Assembly: GCA_963834405.1 (NCBI GenBank)
Contig: CAWIBX010000005.1
Location: 186,001-250,000, forward strand
Direction: 5' to 3'
Source of the DNA: Bog-473 sp963834405
Lineage (GTDB): Bacteria > Actinomycetota > Acidimicrobiia > Acidimicrobiales > RAAP-2
Length of the DNA stretch: 64,000 nt
Positions within the stretch are counted from its first letter, which is position 1, and the number at the start of each line of letters is the position of its first letter. Below are positions 46,045 through 55,300 of this stretch, one piece after another. Position numbers and translations under genes: made by a program. The notes under the pieces were generated by a model. The model did no database searches and had not been told where the DNA came from. It saw only the letters and a list, made by a program, of their open reading frames with translations.

Positions 46045-46612
46045 TGGACGTCGCCTGCGTGCAACTGGTCGACACCGCGCTCAGGGCGGCAATGGCGTTG
46101 GCCGGCTGGTTCACCGCCAGTGCATTGAGCGCCTGTTCCACGCCTCCGAGACACGCGTTGAGCGAGCCGATCTGCGAGGTCTGCTGCGACACGTGGGCCT
46201 GGGCCGCGACGAGCGCGGCCTGGGCCGCCTTGAGTTGGGACTGGTCCTGAGCCAACGCGGTGGACTCGTTTCCCACCTGCGCGGTCACCAGGGCGAGCTC
46301 ACGGCGGGCGACCGCCAGGTCGTGGTTGGTCGTCGTGATGTTGCTGCGCGTCACCCCGAGCGCGGCCCGCGACCGGTCGTAGCGGTCGTTGGCCTGCCCC
46401 TCGTCGTGGACGAGGTATCCCAGGACGCAGCCGAAAGCGATCGCGAACAGCAGCGCGGCGATCCACCACGCCCGCCGGGAGCGCCGTCGCCGGTCCTGCA
46501 CGTGCTGGGGCGTGGGCGCGAACGGCCGACGCTCGGCGTCGACTGCATCTACCGCCCAGGTTCGCGCCGCCATTTCAAGCTCTATGTCAGCAAGTCCACC
46601 TGGCCCATCCAA
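46037..46612 (-). CDS. Membrane-anchored coiled-coil protein, partner of GH43 protein
   Basis: A 191-residue protein with a basic cytoplasmic segment (QDRRRRSRR), one TM helix (AWWIAALLFAIAFGCVLGYL) and an extracellular coiled coil (LAVARRELALVTAQVGNEST, QLKAAQAALVAAQAHV). It ends CLGGVEQALNAL and AVSTSC, matching CLGGVQSALGDI and AVSGPC of the GH43 protein's stalk. It may form a heteromeric coiled coil with it. Start uncertain: ATG 46612 or ATG 46573 (MAARTW). Confidence 0.7.
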   Translation of the reverse strand: MDGPGGLADIELEMAARTWAVDAVDAERRPFAPTPQHVQDRRRRSRRAWWIAALLFAIAFGCVLGYLVHDEGQANDRYDRSRAALGVTRSNITTTNHDLAVARRELALVTAQVGNESTALAQDQSQLKAAQAALVAAQAHVSQQTSQIGSLNACLGGVEQALNALAVNQPANAIAALSAVSTSCTQATSSG

Positions 46613-46723
46613 GCACAGGGCAACCCGTTCCGGACGGAGGGTCCCGTGGTTGCGATCCCGTTGTCAAAGACGATGACACCGCGGAGCGAGCGCCATGTGA
46701 GTGAGCTGTGCGTGGAGCCTGAG

Positions 46724-46808
46724 CGGAGGGAGTGGGATTCGAACCCACGGAGGCTTGCACCTCGCAGCTTTTCAAGAGCTGTGCATTCGTCCGCTCTGCC
46801 ATCCCTCC
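46724..46808 (-). tRNA. tRNA-Ser(TGA)
   Basis: Read from 46808 on the minus strand: acceptor GGAGGGA pairs with TCCCTCC, the anticodon stem-loop is CAGCT-CTTGAAA-AGCTG (anticodon TGA, reads TCA), there is a long variable arm (class II) and T arm GTGGG-TTCGAAT-CCCAC. The discriminator is G, as expected for Ser. CCA is not encoded. Confidence 0.94.
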
Positions 46809-46828
46809 CGACGGCTCATGCTACGGCG

Positions 46829-47287
46829 CTAGGGGGTGGTGACCCACTCCGCAAGCTCCACCACCACGCCCGGGCCGTCGAGGAAGACGAGCTTGCGGTC
46901 GTGGAAGTCCATGACGTTGTTGCGCGGCGTGACGCCGTGGGCGGCGAGGTGGCTGAGCATGCCGTCGAGGTCCGAGACCCGGAAGCAGACGTGGTTGAAT
47001 CCGGTGCGGCGCAGCGAACCCGCGCTCTCGTCGGTGGCCGCGGCCGGCCGGTGGAAGCGCAGCAGCTGGACCTCCTGGTGCACCGGCGCACTCGCCAGCT
47101 CCAGCGTGACGTGGTCGGCCTCCCAGTCGGGGATCCCCATGTAGCGGGAGATCACCTCGCCCGAGGCCACGACGGCGACGCGCTCGGTGAAGCCGAGCAG
47201 GCCGAAGAACCGGCGCGCCGCCTCCAGGTCCTCGACGACCACGGTCATGTGGTCGAACCCTTCGTTCACTGCGTTCACCGCGTTCAT
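46829..47287 (-). CDS. VOC (glyoxalase-like) protein
   Basis: A 152-residue VOC protein with EGFDHMTVVVEDLEAARRFF, LLGFTERVAVVASG, TGFNHVCFRVSDLDGMLSHL and FLDGPGVVVELAEW. Metal-ligand positions (His of FDH and FNH, final Glu) are present. Substrate unknown; resembles methylmalonyl-CoA epimerase/glyoxalase-like proteins only in fold. ATG at 47287 begins MNAVNAVNEG. It lies between typA and tRNA-Ser. Confidence 0.83.
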   Translation of the reverse strand: MNAVNAVNEGFDHMTVVVEDLEAARRFFGLLGFTERVAVVASGEVISRYMGIPDWEADHVTLELASAPVHQEVQLLRFHRPAAATDESAGSLRRTGFNHVCFRVSDLDGMLSHLAAHGVTPRNNVMDFHDRKLVFLDGPGVVVELAEWVTTP

Positions 47288-47308
47288 GGCGCCCGCCGCA
47301 GGCTCACT

Positions 47309-49162
47309 TCAGCCCCTTCCCCCGGCCCGGGCGTCGCGGGCGTCGCGGGCCCGGCTCCGCAGCCGCCCCCGGGTCGACTGGTCCAGGATGACCTTGCGCA
47401 GGCGCACCACCTTGGGCGTGACCTCCACACACTCGTCCTCGGCGATGAACTCCAGCGCGTGCTCCAGGGAGAAGGTCATCGCCGGCGTGAGGCGCTCGAA
47501 CTCCTCAGCCGTCGAGGAGCGCATGTTGGTGAGCTTCTTCTCCTTCGTCGGGTTGACGTCCAACTCGTCCGCCCGCGCGTTCTCGCCCACGATCATCCCC
47601 TCGTAGACCTCCTCGGTCGGCCCCACGATCAGCGTGCCCCGTTCTTGCAGGTTCATCAAGGCGAACGTGGTGGTGGCGCCCCGTCGGTCGGCCACCATGG
47701 AGCCGTTGCGGCGCGTGCGCAGCTCGCCGTGCCAGGGCTCCCAGCCGTCGAACACGTGGTGCAGGATGCCGGTCCCCCGCGTCTCGGTCAGGAACTCGGT
47801 GCGGAACCCGATGAGCCCCCGGGCCGGCACGCGGTAGTCCAGCCGGACCCAGCCCGTGCCGTGGTTGACCATCTCGAGCATCGTCCCCTTGCGCAGCGCC
47901 AACAGCTGGGTCACGACCCCGAGATACTCGTCGGGCACGTCAATGCTGACTCGCTCCATCGGCTCGGACACGACCCCGTCGACCTCGCGGGTGACGACCT
48001 GCGGCTTGCCCACCGTGAGCTCGAAGCCCTCGCGCCGCATCGTCTCGACGAGCACGGCCAGCTGCAGCTCCCCCCGGCCCAGGACCTCCCACAGGTCGGG
48101 CCGGTCGGTCGGCGCCACCCGGATGGCCACGTTGCCCACGAGTTCCTGGTCCAGGCGGCTCTTCAGCAGCCGGGCCGTCATCTTCGTCCCGTCCAGTCCG
48201 GCCAGCGGCGAGGTGTTGATGCCGATCGTCATCGCCAGGCTCGGTTCGTCGACCGTGATCGCGGGCAACGCCACCGGCTCGTCCGGATCGGCCAGCGTCT
48301 CGCCGATGGTCACCTCGGCCAGTCCCGCCACCGAGACGATCTCGCCCGGGCCCGCCGAGTCCGCCGGCACCTGCTCCAGCGCCTCGGTGACGTAGAGCTC
48401 GGTCACCTTCACCTTCTCCACCGTGCCGTCGAGCCGGCACCACCCCACGACGGCGCCCTTGCCGATCGTCCCGTTGTGCACGCGGCACACGGCGACCCGC
48501 CCAAGGTAGGGCGACGCCGACAGGTTGCACACCAGGGCCTGCAAACGCGCCCGGTCGTCGAACGACGGTGCCGGCACGTGTCCCACGATGGCGCGGAAGA
48601 GCGGCTCCACGTTCACGCCCTCGACGCCACGGTCCTCGCTGACCCAGCCCGCCTTGGCGTTGGCGTAGAGGATTGGGAAGTCGATCTGGTCCTCATCCGC
48701 GTCGAGGTCGAGGAAGAGCTCCTCCACCTGGTGCACGACCTCCTCGATGCGCGCGTCGGCCCGGTCGACCTTGTTCACCACCAGCACCACTGGCAGACGC
48801 GCCTCCAACGCCTTGCGCAGCACGAAGCGGGTCTGCGGGAGCGGGCCCTCGGACGCGTCGACCAGCAGCAGCACGCCGTCGACCATGGTGAGCCCGCGCT
48901 CGACCTCACCCCCGAAGTCCGCGTGCCCGGGGGTGTCGACGATGTTGATCTTGACGCCGCCCCAGCGCACCGCCGTGTTCTTGGCCAGGATGGTGATGCC
49001 CTTCTCACGCTCGAGATCGCCCGAGTCCATGACCCGGTCGGTGAGCTCCTGGTGGGCGCCGAAGGCGCCGGTCTGGCGCAACAGGGCGTCCACCAGCGTG
49101 GTCTTGCCGTGGTCGACGTGTGCGACGATCGCCACGTTGCGGATGTCGTCACGGCTGCCCAT
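47309..49162 (-). CDS. typA: Translational GTPase TypA/BipA
   Basis: Ribosome-binding GTPase of the EF-G superfamily, involved in ribosome assembly and stress responses. The 617-residue product has G1 AHVDHGKTTLVDALL, G3 DTPGHADFGGEVERG and G4 VVNKVDRADAR, followed by domain II, two EF-G-like domains and the TypA-specific C terminus (GTGILHHVFDGWEPW, ENARADELDVNPTKEKKLTN). Length normal. TACTCT lies 10 nt upstream of the ATG on the minus strand, so the leader is very short. It follows the uncharacterised two-gene operon after an 86-bp CAGGCC-rich gap. Confidence 0.96.
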   Translation of the reverse strand: MGSRDDIRNVAIVAHVDHGKTTLVDALLRQTGAFGAHQELTDRVMDSGDLEREKGITILAKNTAVRWGGVKINIVDTPGHADFGGEVERGLTMVDGVLLLVDASEGPLPQTRFVLRKALEARLPVVLVVNKVDRADARIEEVVHQVEELFLDLDADEDQIDFPILYANAKAGWVSEDRGVEGVNVEPLFRAIVGHVPAPSFDDRARLQALVCNLSASPYLGRVAVCRVHNGTIGKGAVVGWCRLDGTVEKVKVTELYVTEALEQVPADSAGPGEIVSVAGLAEVTIGETLADPDEPVALPAITVDEPSLAMTIGINTSPLAGLDGTKMTARLLKSRLDQELVGNVAIRVAPTDRPDLWEVLGRGELQLAVLVETMRREGFELTVGKPQVVTREVDGVVSEPMERVSIDVPDEYLGVVTQLLALRKGTMLEMVNHGTGWVRLDYRVPARGLIGFRTEFLTETRGTGILHHVFDGWEPWHGELRTRRNGSMVADRRGATTTFALMNLQERGTLIVGPTEEVYEGMIVGENARADELDVNPTKEKKLTNMRSSTAEEFERLTPAMTFSLEHALEFIAEDECVEVTPKVVRLRKVILDQSTRGRLRSRARDARDARAGGRG

Positions 49163-49248
49163 GGGGGAGTCCAGAGTAGAGGACGCCCGCTGTGGTTCAG
49201 GCCCAGCCCCAGGCCCAGCCTGACGCCCAGGCCCACGCCAGCCCAGCC

Positions 49249-50064
49249 TTAGGCGGCGCGCCTCGCAGCCACCGGGCGGCACGCATCGACCGCCCGCGAC
49301 ACCGCCGTCGTGCCGAGTACCAGCGCCCGGGGCTCGGATTCCACCCCTACCACCTGGCCGGACTCGGGCCACCACCCGACGACGCGCCCCGGCGGCGCCG
49401 CGTCGCGGCCGCGCAACGACTCCACCAGCGTGACCAGTGCCAGCTCGGCACGGACCGAGTCGCGCCGCGGCCCGGACAGCACCACGAGGTGCGCGGTGCG
49501 CGTCCGCACCTCGGCGCGGCCGCGCAGCGCCAGGAGCGGCGTGTGCGGGCTGTCCCACCAGTGGTCCCGCCCGAGCACGATGGGTCCCGCCAGCGCGTCC
49601 CAGTCGACGCCGCACCACAGGCGCGTGGCCCACGTCACGGCCTCGGCTCCCGCGGCGGCCCGCCCCGCCGGGGAGAGCGAGACCAACCAGCGGTCGAGCG
49701 ACAACGGACCCGACGCCACGGGTGCGCCCTCACGGACCAGGCGCCCCGCTTGCGCGACCCGTGCTCGTACCGCGTCCGCGGGGGTGCGCGCCTCGCCCGT
49801 CACCAGGGCGCGGACGGCCGCCAGTCCGATCGGGCGCCGCGCCGTCCGGGCCGACCACGTGAACGGCCGCTCCCCACCCGCCCAAAACCCGGCGTCGTCG
49901 TACGAGGTCCGCACCGTGTGCTCGGTGATGCGCGCCGGGCCCGCGGCGCGCCGGGCCGCCAGGGTCTCCAGCGCACGCCGCGCCTCGTTCAGCGCGTCCC
50001 GCCACAACGCGGGCGCGACATCGGTGGGCGGCGCCACCAGCGCGCTGGTGAGTGCGTCAGTCAT
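49249..50064 (-). CDS. Uncharacterised protein, second gene of a coupled pair
   Basis: A 271-residue soluble protein I cannot name. It is Arg/Ala-rich. Its C-terminal third reads GRAEVRTRTAHLVVLSGPRR, then RAELALVTLVESLRG and GRVVGWWPESGQ. That order (strand, strand, helix with R-x-E/Q-L, strand ending in G) resembles the nuclease core of RecB-like PD-(D/E)XK proteins, but the D...E-x-K residues are not evident. It overlaps its upstream partner by 8 bp. No signal peptide or TM. Confidence 0.65.
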   Translation of the reverse strand: MTDALTSALVAPPTDVAPALWRDALNEARRALETLAARRAAGPARITEHTVRTSYDDAGFWAGGERPFTWSARTARRPIGLAAVRALVTGEARTPADAVRARVAQAGRLVREGAPVASGPLSLDRWLVSLSPAGRAAAGAEAVTWATRLWCGVDWDALAGPIVLGRDHWWDSPHTPLLALRGRAEVRTRTAHLVVLSGPRRDSVRAELALVTLVESLRGRDAAPPGRVVGWWPESGQVVGVESEPRALVLGTTAVSRAVDACRPVAARRAA

Positions 50065-50893
50065 CCCCGGCTGTCTCCGGACACCCACCCAGCCAGGCCG
50101 CCACGTGCGCGGCGGCGGCGCGCACGTGCTCCGCGCGCACGTCCTCGACGCCGTAGGTGCCGGTCGCGGTGTGCAGGAGGGCCAGCCGCACGGGGGGTGT
50201 GCCGCTGCGCAGCGTCTGGAGGAGCGCGAGATAGTGCAGCCGCCAGCGGTCGCGGTCGAGCGGGCCGTCGACCGTGAGGCCAACGGCGCAGAGCGACGAG
50301 CTGGACCCCCCGCCGTCACCCACCAGGAGGTCGAAGATCCCGCCGAGCACGACGCGTCCCCCGGCGAGCGGGATCGCCACCCGGTCATCGGTCCGCGGCA
50401 TGGCCGCCGACGCGAACCGGGGGACCATCGCGCGGAGATGCGCCACATGCAGCACGAGGCTTCTCGCCAGCGCCGCCCGCGCCTCGCGTCTCATCGACTC
50501 CACGTGGCGCACGACGTCGGACGCACTGCTGTCGGCGCGCAGCGCGTCGAGCGCGTCGGTCATCGGGTCGCCGATGCTCCCGGCCGTGACCAGCTGGCGG
50601 AAGAGCGCGCGGACGAGACGCGCCAGGACGCGCTCCGCCGGGAGCGCCTCGTACGGCGGTGCGTCGCCGGGGGACCCCAGGAGCCGGCGCGGTCCGACGA
50701 AGAGCGGCGGCGGACCGTCGCCGCGCGCCGTCACGGCGGTGAAGGCCGCATCCTCGAGCCAGGCCCGCAGGCCGCCCGCCAGGCCCTCGAACCCCGGCCG
50801 GAGCCCCGTGGGCTCGCGCAGCCGGGCCAGGAGCCCGTCCGCTCCCGCACCGGGCGACGCACGCCGGACGGGATCGGGAGCCACCAGGACCAT
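50057..50893 (-). CDS. Uncharacterised protein with RecB-like fold pattern
   Basis: A 278-residue soluble protein, not recognised. Near the C terminus it reads VVLGGIFDLLVGD, CAVGLTVDG, RLHYLALLQTLRSG and LALLHTATG. This is the layout of RecB/Cas4-type PD-(D/E)XK nucleases (G-x-I/D-LL, then xVDYKTG, QLxLYALxL, tG), with the first Asp kept but E-x-K replaced by VGLT. It may be an inactive nuclease-fold protein or just a chance match. First gene of the pair; starts ATG at 50893, divergent from a small membrane protein. Confidence 0.65.
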   Translation of the reverse strand: MVLVAPDPVRRASPGAGADGLLARLREPTGLRPGFEGLAGGLRAWLEDAAFTAVTARGDGPPPLFVGPRRLLGSPGDAPPYEALPAERVLARLVRALFRQLVTAGSIGDPMTDALDALRADSSASDVVRHVESMRREARAALARSLVLHVAHLRAMVPRFASAAMPRTDDRVAIPLAGGRVVLGGIFDLLVGDGGGSSSSLCAVGLTVDGPLDRDRWRLHYLALLQTLRSGTPPVRLALLHTATGTYGVEDVRAEHVRAAAAHVAAWLGGCPETAGDD

Positions 50894-50943
50894 GGGCGGA
50901 GTGTGCCCGCCGCCTGTGACACCTCCTCTACCCTGACGGGTGC

Positions 50944-51219
50944 ATGCCAGTCGCCCTCGTCCCGCCGGCGTCGGCTTCGAACACCGCGTTCTACACCATC
51001 TTCGGGATCTTTGTGGCGGCGATGCTCGTCCTCATCGTGATCATCATCGTGTGGGCCGTCCGGCACGACCTGGCGGGGCGCACGGCTTGGCGCCAACGTC
51101 AAGAGGCGGCCGCCCCAACCGTCTCACCCGACCGCCCGACCGCGCAATCGCCTCCGAACCGGCCGGGGCCGCCGGGTTTCCCCGGACAGCCCGCGTCACC
51201 GGCCGACCCGACGCAGTGA
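50944..51219 (+). CDS. Small single-TM protein with Pro-rich tail
   Basis: A 91-residue protein: short N terminus, one TM helix (FYTIFGIFVAAMLVLIVIII), a basic juxtamembrane stretch and a Pro/Ala/Ser-rich tail. No family recognised. TACCCT ends 9 nt before the ATG, so a leaderless mRNA is likely. Overlaps the patatin gene as GTGA. Confidence 0.7.
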   Translation: MPVALVPPASASNTAFYTIFGIFVAAMLVLIVIIIVWAVRHDLAGRTAWRQRQEAAAPTVSPDRPTAQSPPNRPGPPGFPGQPASPADPTQ

Positions 51220-52274
51220 CCGCACCCGCACCCGCACCCGGCCTCGAGTACGCGCCCGACGGCGCGCGCCACCCCGGCTTTGTGCAACGGCTGCGCGCCC
51301 GGCTCGGACGCCGCGGGCGCCGGTCTCAGCGGGCCGGCTCCCGCCAGCCCTCGCCGCGCCGCACGGCGTTCGTGCTCGCGGGCGGCGGCAGCCGGGGCGC
51401 CGTGCAGGTCGGCATGTTGGAGGAGCTGATCCGGCGCGGCATCCGGGCGGACAGGGTCTTCGGCGCCTCGGTCGGCGCCATCAACGGCGCCTCCTACGCG
51501 GGCAATCCCACCCTCGATGGGGTCGAGCACATGAAGAACATCTGGCGCGAGGTGAAGGGGACCGACATCTTCCCCCGCGGCACCTTCGACGGGCCGTGGG
51601 CATTCTTCCAGAAGCGCGCCGCCGTCCACGCCAACACCGGGTTGCGCCAAATCATCGAGGAAGGGCTCAGTTACGAGAACCTCGAGGACGCGACGATCCC
51701 GGTCGAGGTGGTGACGACGTCGCTCACCGACGGGCGCGAGCGCTGGATCACGCACGGCCCCGCCGTCGAGGCCGTCCTCGCCTCCTCGGCCATCCCGTCC
51801 ATCTTCCCGCCGGTGATTATCGACGGCGACGTCCTCGTCGACGGCGGCGTGGTGAACAACGTGCCGATCAGCCGCGCGCTGAGCGCGGGCTGCGACCGTA
51901 TCTACGTACTGCTGTGCGGACCGCTGCACTACCACCCGCCACCGCCGAGGCGGCCCGCCGAGGCCGCGCTCACCGCCTTCTTCGTGGCCGTCCACGCTCG
52001 ATTCGTGCGGGAGCTCGCGGCCCTCCCCCCGGGGGTCGAGGTGATCGTGTTCAGCGGCGGCGGCGACCCGGCCGGGCAGTACCGGGACTTCTCGGCGACC
52101 GTGACCCTCATCGAGGAGGGGCGCCGCGAGGTCAGCCTGGTCCTCGACCGGTACGCCGGCACCTCGCACGACCTCGGGCTGGAGCCCGCCCCGCCGGTCA
52201 CCGCGCCGCCGGAGGGGATCACCGAGCAGAGCGCGGGCCCCGAGCCGGAGCCGGCCCCCGCGCCGTCCCCCTGA
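51216..52274 (+). CDS. Patatin-like phospholipase
   Basis: A 352-residue serine acyl hydrolase of the patatin/RssA type. Oxyanion loop AGGGSRGAVQVGML, nucleophile elbow FGASVGAINGASYAG and catalytic Asp in VLVDGGVVNNVPI are all intact. An Arg-rich leader of ~45 residues and a Pro/Glu-rich tail flank the domain. Probably cleaves membrane or storage lipids. Translationally coupled to the small membrane protein upstream. Confidence 0.9.
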   Translation: MTAPAPAPGLEYAPDGARHPGFVQRLRARLGRRGRRSQRAGSRQPSPRRTAFVLAGGGSRGAVQVGMLEELIRRGIRADRVFGASVGAINGASYAGNPTLDGVEHMKNIWREVKGTDIFPRGTFDGPWAFFQKRAAVHANTGLRQIIEEGLSYENLEDATIPVEVVTTSLTDGRERWITHGPAVEAVLASSAIPSIFPPVIIDGDVLVDGGVVNNVPISRALSAGCDRIYVLLCGPLHYHPPPPRRPAEAALTAFFVAVHARFVRELAALPPGVEVIVFSGGGDPAGQYRDFSATVTLIEEGRREVSLVLDRYAGTSHDLGLEPAPPVTAPPEGITEQSAGPEPEPAPAPSP

Positions 52275-52388
52275 CCCGCCCTCCCGAGGATGTTCTGCGG
52301 GCGACGACGGCCCCGGTCCTGACGAGCGGTTTCGGAGGCCGCACCAGCCGGCGGCACACCGGTCACAACATCCTGGTGGAATAGGGCG

Positions 52389-55300
52389 ATGCCCGACCCG
52401 CTGTTCCACCCGGCCGTGGCCAGCTGGTTCGCCCGGCGCTTCCCGGACGGGCCCACGCCGCCCCAGACCCGGGCCTGGCCCCACATCGCGGCGGGCAGCG
52501 ACGTCCTCGTGGCCTCGCCCACCGGGTCGGGCAAGACGCTGACCGGGTTCCTCGTCGCAATCGATGCCGCCTACCGCGCCGCCGAGGCGGGCACCCGCGA
52601 CGGGTCGAGCCCCGAGGTCCTCTACATCTCGCCTCTGCGCGCCCTCGCCGTCGACGTGCACGAGAACCTCCACGTGCCACTGGCCGAGATCCGCGAGGAG
52701 GCGGCGCGGCTCGGCTATCCCGACCCCGGCCTGCGCATCGCGGTGCGCACCGGCGATACGCCGCCCGGCGAGCGGGCCGCCATGGTGAAGCAGTCGCCCG
52801 ACCTCCTCGTGACGACGCCGGAGTCGCTCTACCTCCTCCTCACCGCGCCCTCCTCCCGCGCCCTTCTGCGCAACGTGCGCACCGTGATTGTCGACGAGGT
52901 GCACACTCTCGCCCGGGACAAGCGCGGCAGCCACCTCGCCCTGAGCCTCGAGCGCCTCGACGCCCTCGTCACCGAACAGGGCGGCCGGCTCCAGCGCATC
53001 GGGCTCTCTGCCACCCAGCGTCCCCTCGACCTCGTCGCCCGCCTGCTCTGTGGCGTGCACGAGGGCCGCGACCCGACCGTGATCGTCGACTGCGGCCACG
53101 CCCGCGACATCGAGGTGGCCATAGAGCTGCCCTCGTCGGAGCTCGAGGCCGTGATGAGCGGCGGCCAGATGTCCGACATCCTCGACCGCATCGCCGAGCA
53201 CACGCGCCACCACCGGACGACGCTCATCTTCGTCAACACGCGCAAGATGGCGGAACGGGTCGCCCACCTTCTCGGCGAGCGCCTGGAGGGCGAGTCCGCC
53301 GGCGGCGGCGGCGACGTCGACGCCTCCCTCCTCGTGGCCGCGCACCACGGCAGCCTCTCCGCGGCCCGCCGCCGCATCGTCGAGACGCGCCTGCGCGCCG
53401 GCGACCTGCGCGCGCTCGTAGCCACCGCGTCGCTCGAGCTGGGCATAGATGTCGGCCCTGTGGAGCTCGTCTGCCAGATCGGGTCGCCGCGCGCCATCGG
53501 CACCTTCCTTCAGCGCGTAGGCCGGGCCAACCACCAGCGCCACGGGACGCCGGCCGGGCGGCTCTACCCGACGACACGAGACGAGCTCGTCGAGTGCACC
53601 GCGCTCCTGGCCGCGGTGCGGGAGGGACGCCTCGACCTGCTCGAGCCGCCGGTGGCGCCGCTCGACGTGCTGGCCCAGCAACTGGTGGCCGAGGTCGCCT
53701 CGGCCGGCGAGCGCGAGGTGGAGGCGCTCTGGGGGCTGACGCGGGCCGCCGCCCCTTACGCTGAGCTGTCGCGCAAAGACTTCGACGACGTGGTCGCCCT
53801 GGTCAGCTGGGGGATCGAGACCGGACGCGGCCGCCGGGGGGCGCATCTGCACCACGACGCCGTCAACGGCCGCCTGCGCGCCCGGCGGGGGGCGCGGCTG
53901 GCCGCGCTGACCGGTGGCGGCGCCATCCCGGAGACCGGGGACTACCGGGTGGTGCTCGACCCCGACGGCGTGACGGTGGGCTCGGTACACGAGGACTTCG
54001 CGGTCGAGGCGACGGCCGGCGACATCTTCCTGCTCGGCACCCACTCGTGGCGGGTGGCGAAGGTGGAGGTCGGGACCGTGCGCGTGCACGACGCCGGCGA
54101 CCTCCCCCCGACCATCCCGTTCTGGTTGGGCGAGGCGCCGGCGCGCACGGCCGAGTTGTCGCAGGCGGTCAGCAACCTGCGCGCCGCGCTCGAGCCGGTG
54201 CTGCAGGCGGGCGACGGCGACGGCGCCCGCGTCCTGGTGGCCGAGCGCGCCGGGGTGTCGGCCGAGGTGGCCCAGCAGGTGGTCGCCTACTGCGCCGCCG
54301 GACTCGACGCGCTGGGCCACCTGCCCACCACCGACCGCATCGTGGTCGAACGCTGCTTCGATGACAGCGAGGGCTCGCAGCTCATCATCCACGCGCCCTT
54401 CGGCGGGCGCATCAACCGCGCGCTCGGCCTCGCACTGCGCAAGCGCTTCTGCGTGTCGTTCGACTTCGAGCTGCAGGCGGCGGCGGACGACGACACCGTC
54501 GTGCTGTCCCTCGGCCCGCAGCACAGCTTCCCGCTGACCCGGGTGCAGTCCATGCTCTCGAGCGCCGCCGCGACCCAGACGCTGACCCAGGCGGTGCTCC
54601 TGCACCCGATGCTCGGTGCCCGCTGGCGGTGGAACCTCACCCGCGCCCTGGTCATGCCGCGCATGAACGGCGGCAAGCGGCGGCCCATCCACCTGCAGCG
54701 CATGGACGCCGACGACCTCTTGGCCGCGGTGTGGCCGGGCCTGGCCGCCTGCCAGGAGAACGCGTCCGCCGGACCGGTCGGCGTGCCCGACCACGTCCTG
54801 GCGCGCCAGACCGTCGACGACTGCCTGCACGAGGGTCTCTCGGTCGAAGGGCTGGTCGACGTGTGGTCCAAGGTGGAGTCCGGCGCCATCGCCGTGCACA
54901 CGGTGGAGTCGGCGGAGCCCTCTGTCCTGTCGCACGCCATCCTGAGCGGACGTCCCTACACCTACCTCGACGACGCGCCGCTCGAGGAGCGGCGCACCCG
55001 CGCCCTGTCGCTCCGGCGCGGCCTGGGCGAGCTCGGCCCCGACGGTCTACCCGTGCCGGCGGGGGAGCTGACCGCGTTCGACCCCGACGCCGTCACCGCC
55101 GTGCTCGAGCAGGTCTGCCCGCGTCCGCGCGACCCCGACGAGCTGCACGACCTGCTGCTCTCGCTCGTGGCCGCCCGCCCGCTGCCCGAATGGCAGGACT
55201 GGTTCGCCGCGCTCCAGTCCGAGCACCGGGCCTCGCTGGTCAACGGCTCCTGGGTGCCCGCCGAGCGCCGCGACGCCGCTCTGGCGCTGGCCGAGGACGA

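Noticed and set aside
45602..49252. A 1216-codon plus-strand open frame opposite GH43, tRNA-Ser, VOC and typA
   Set aside because: Runs through a tRNA gene and antisense to four real features; a product of GC bias.
51099..54935. A 1278-codon minus-strand open frame opposite the patatin and lhr genes
   Set aside because: Antisense shadow of confidently assigned genes; low-complexity composition and no motif.
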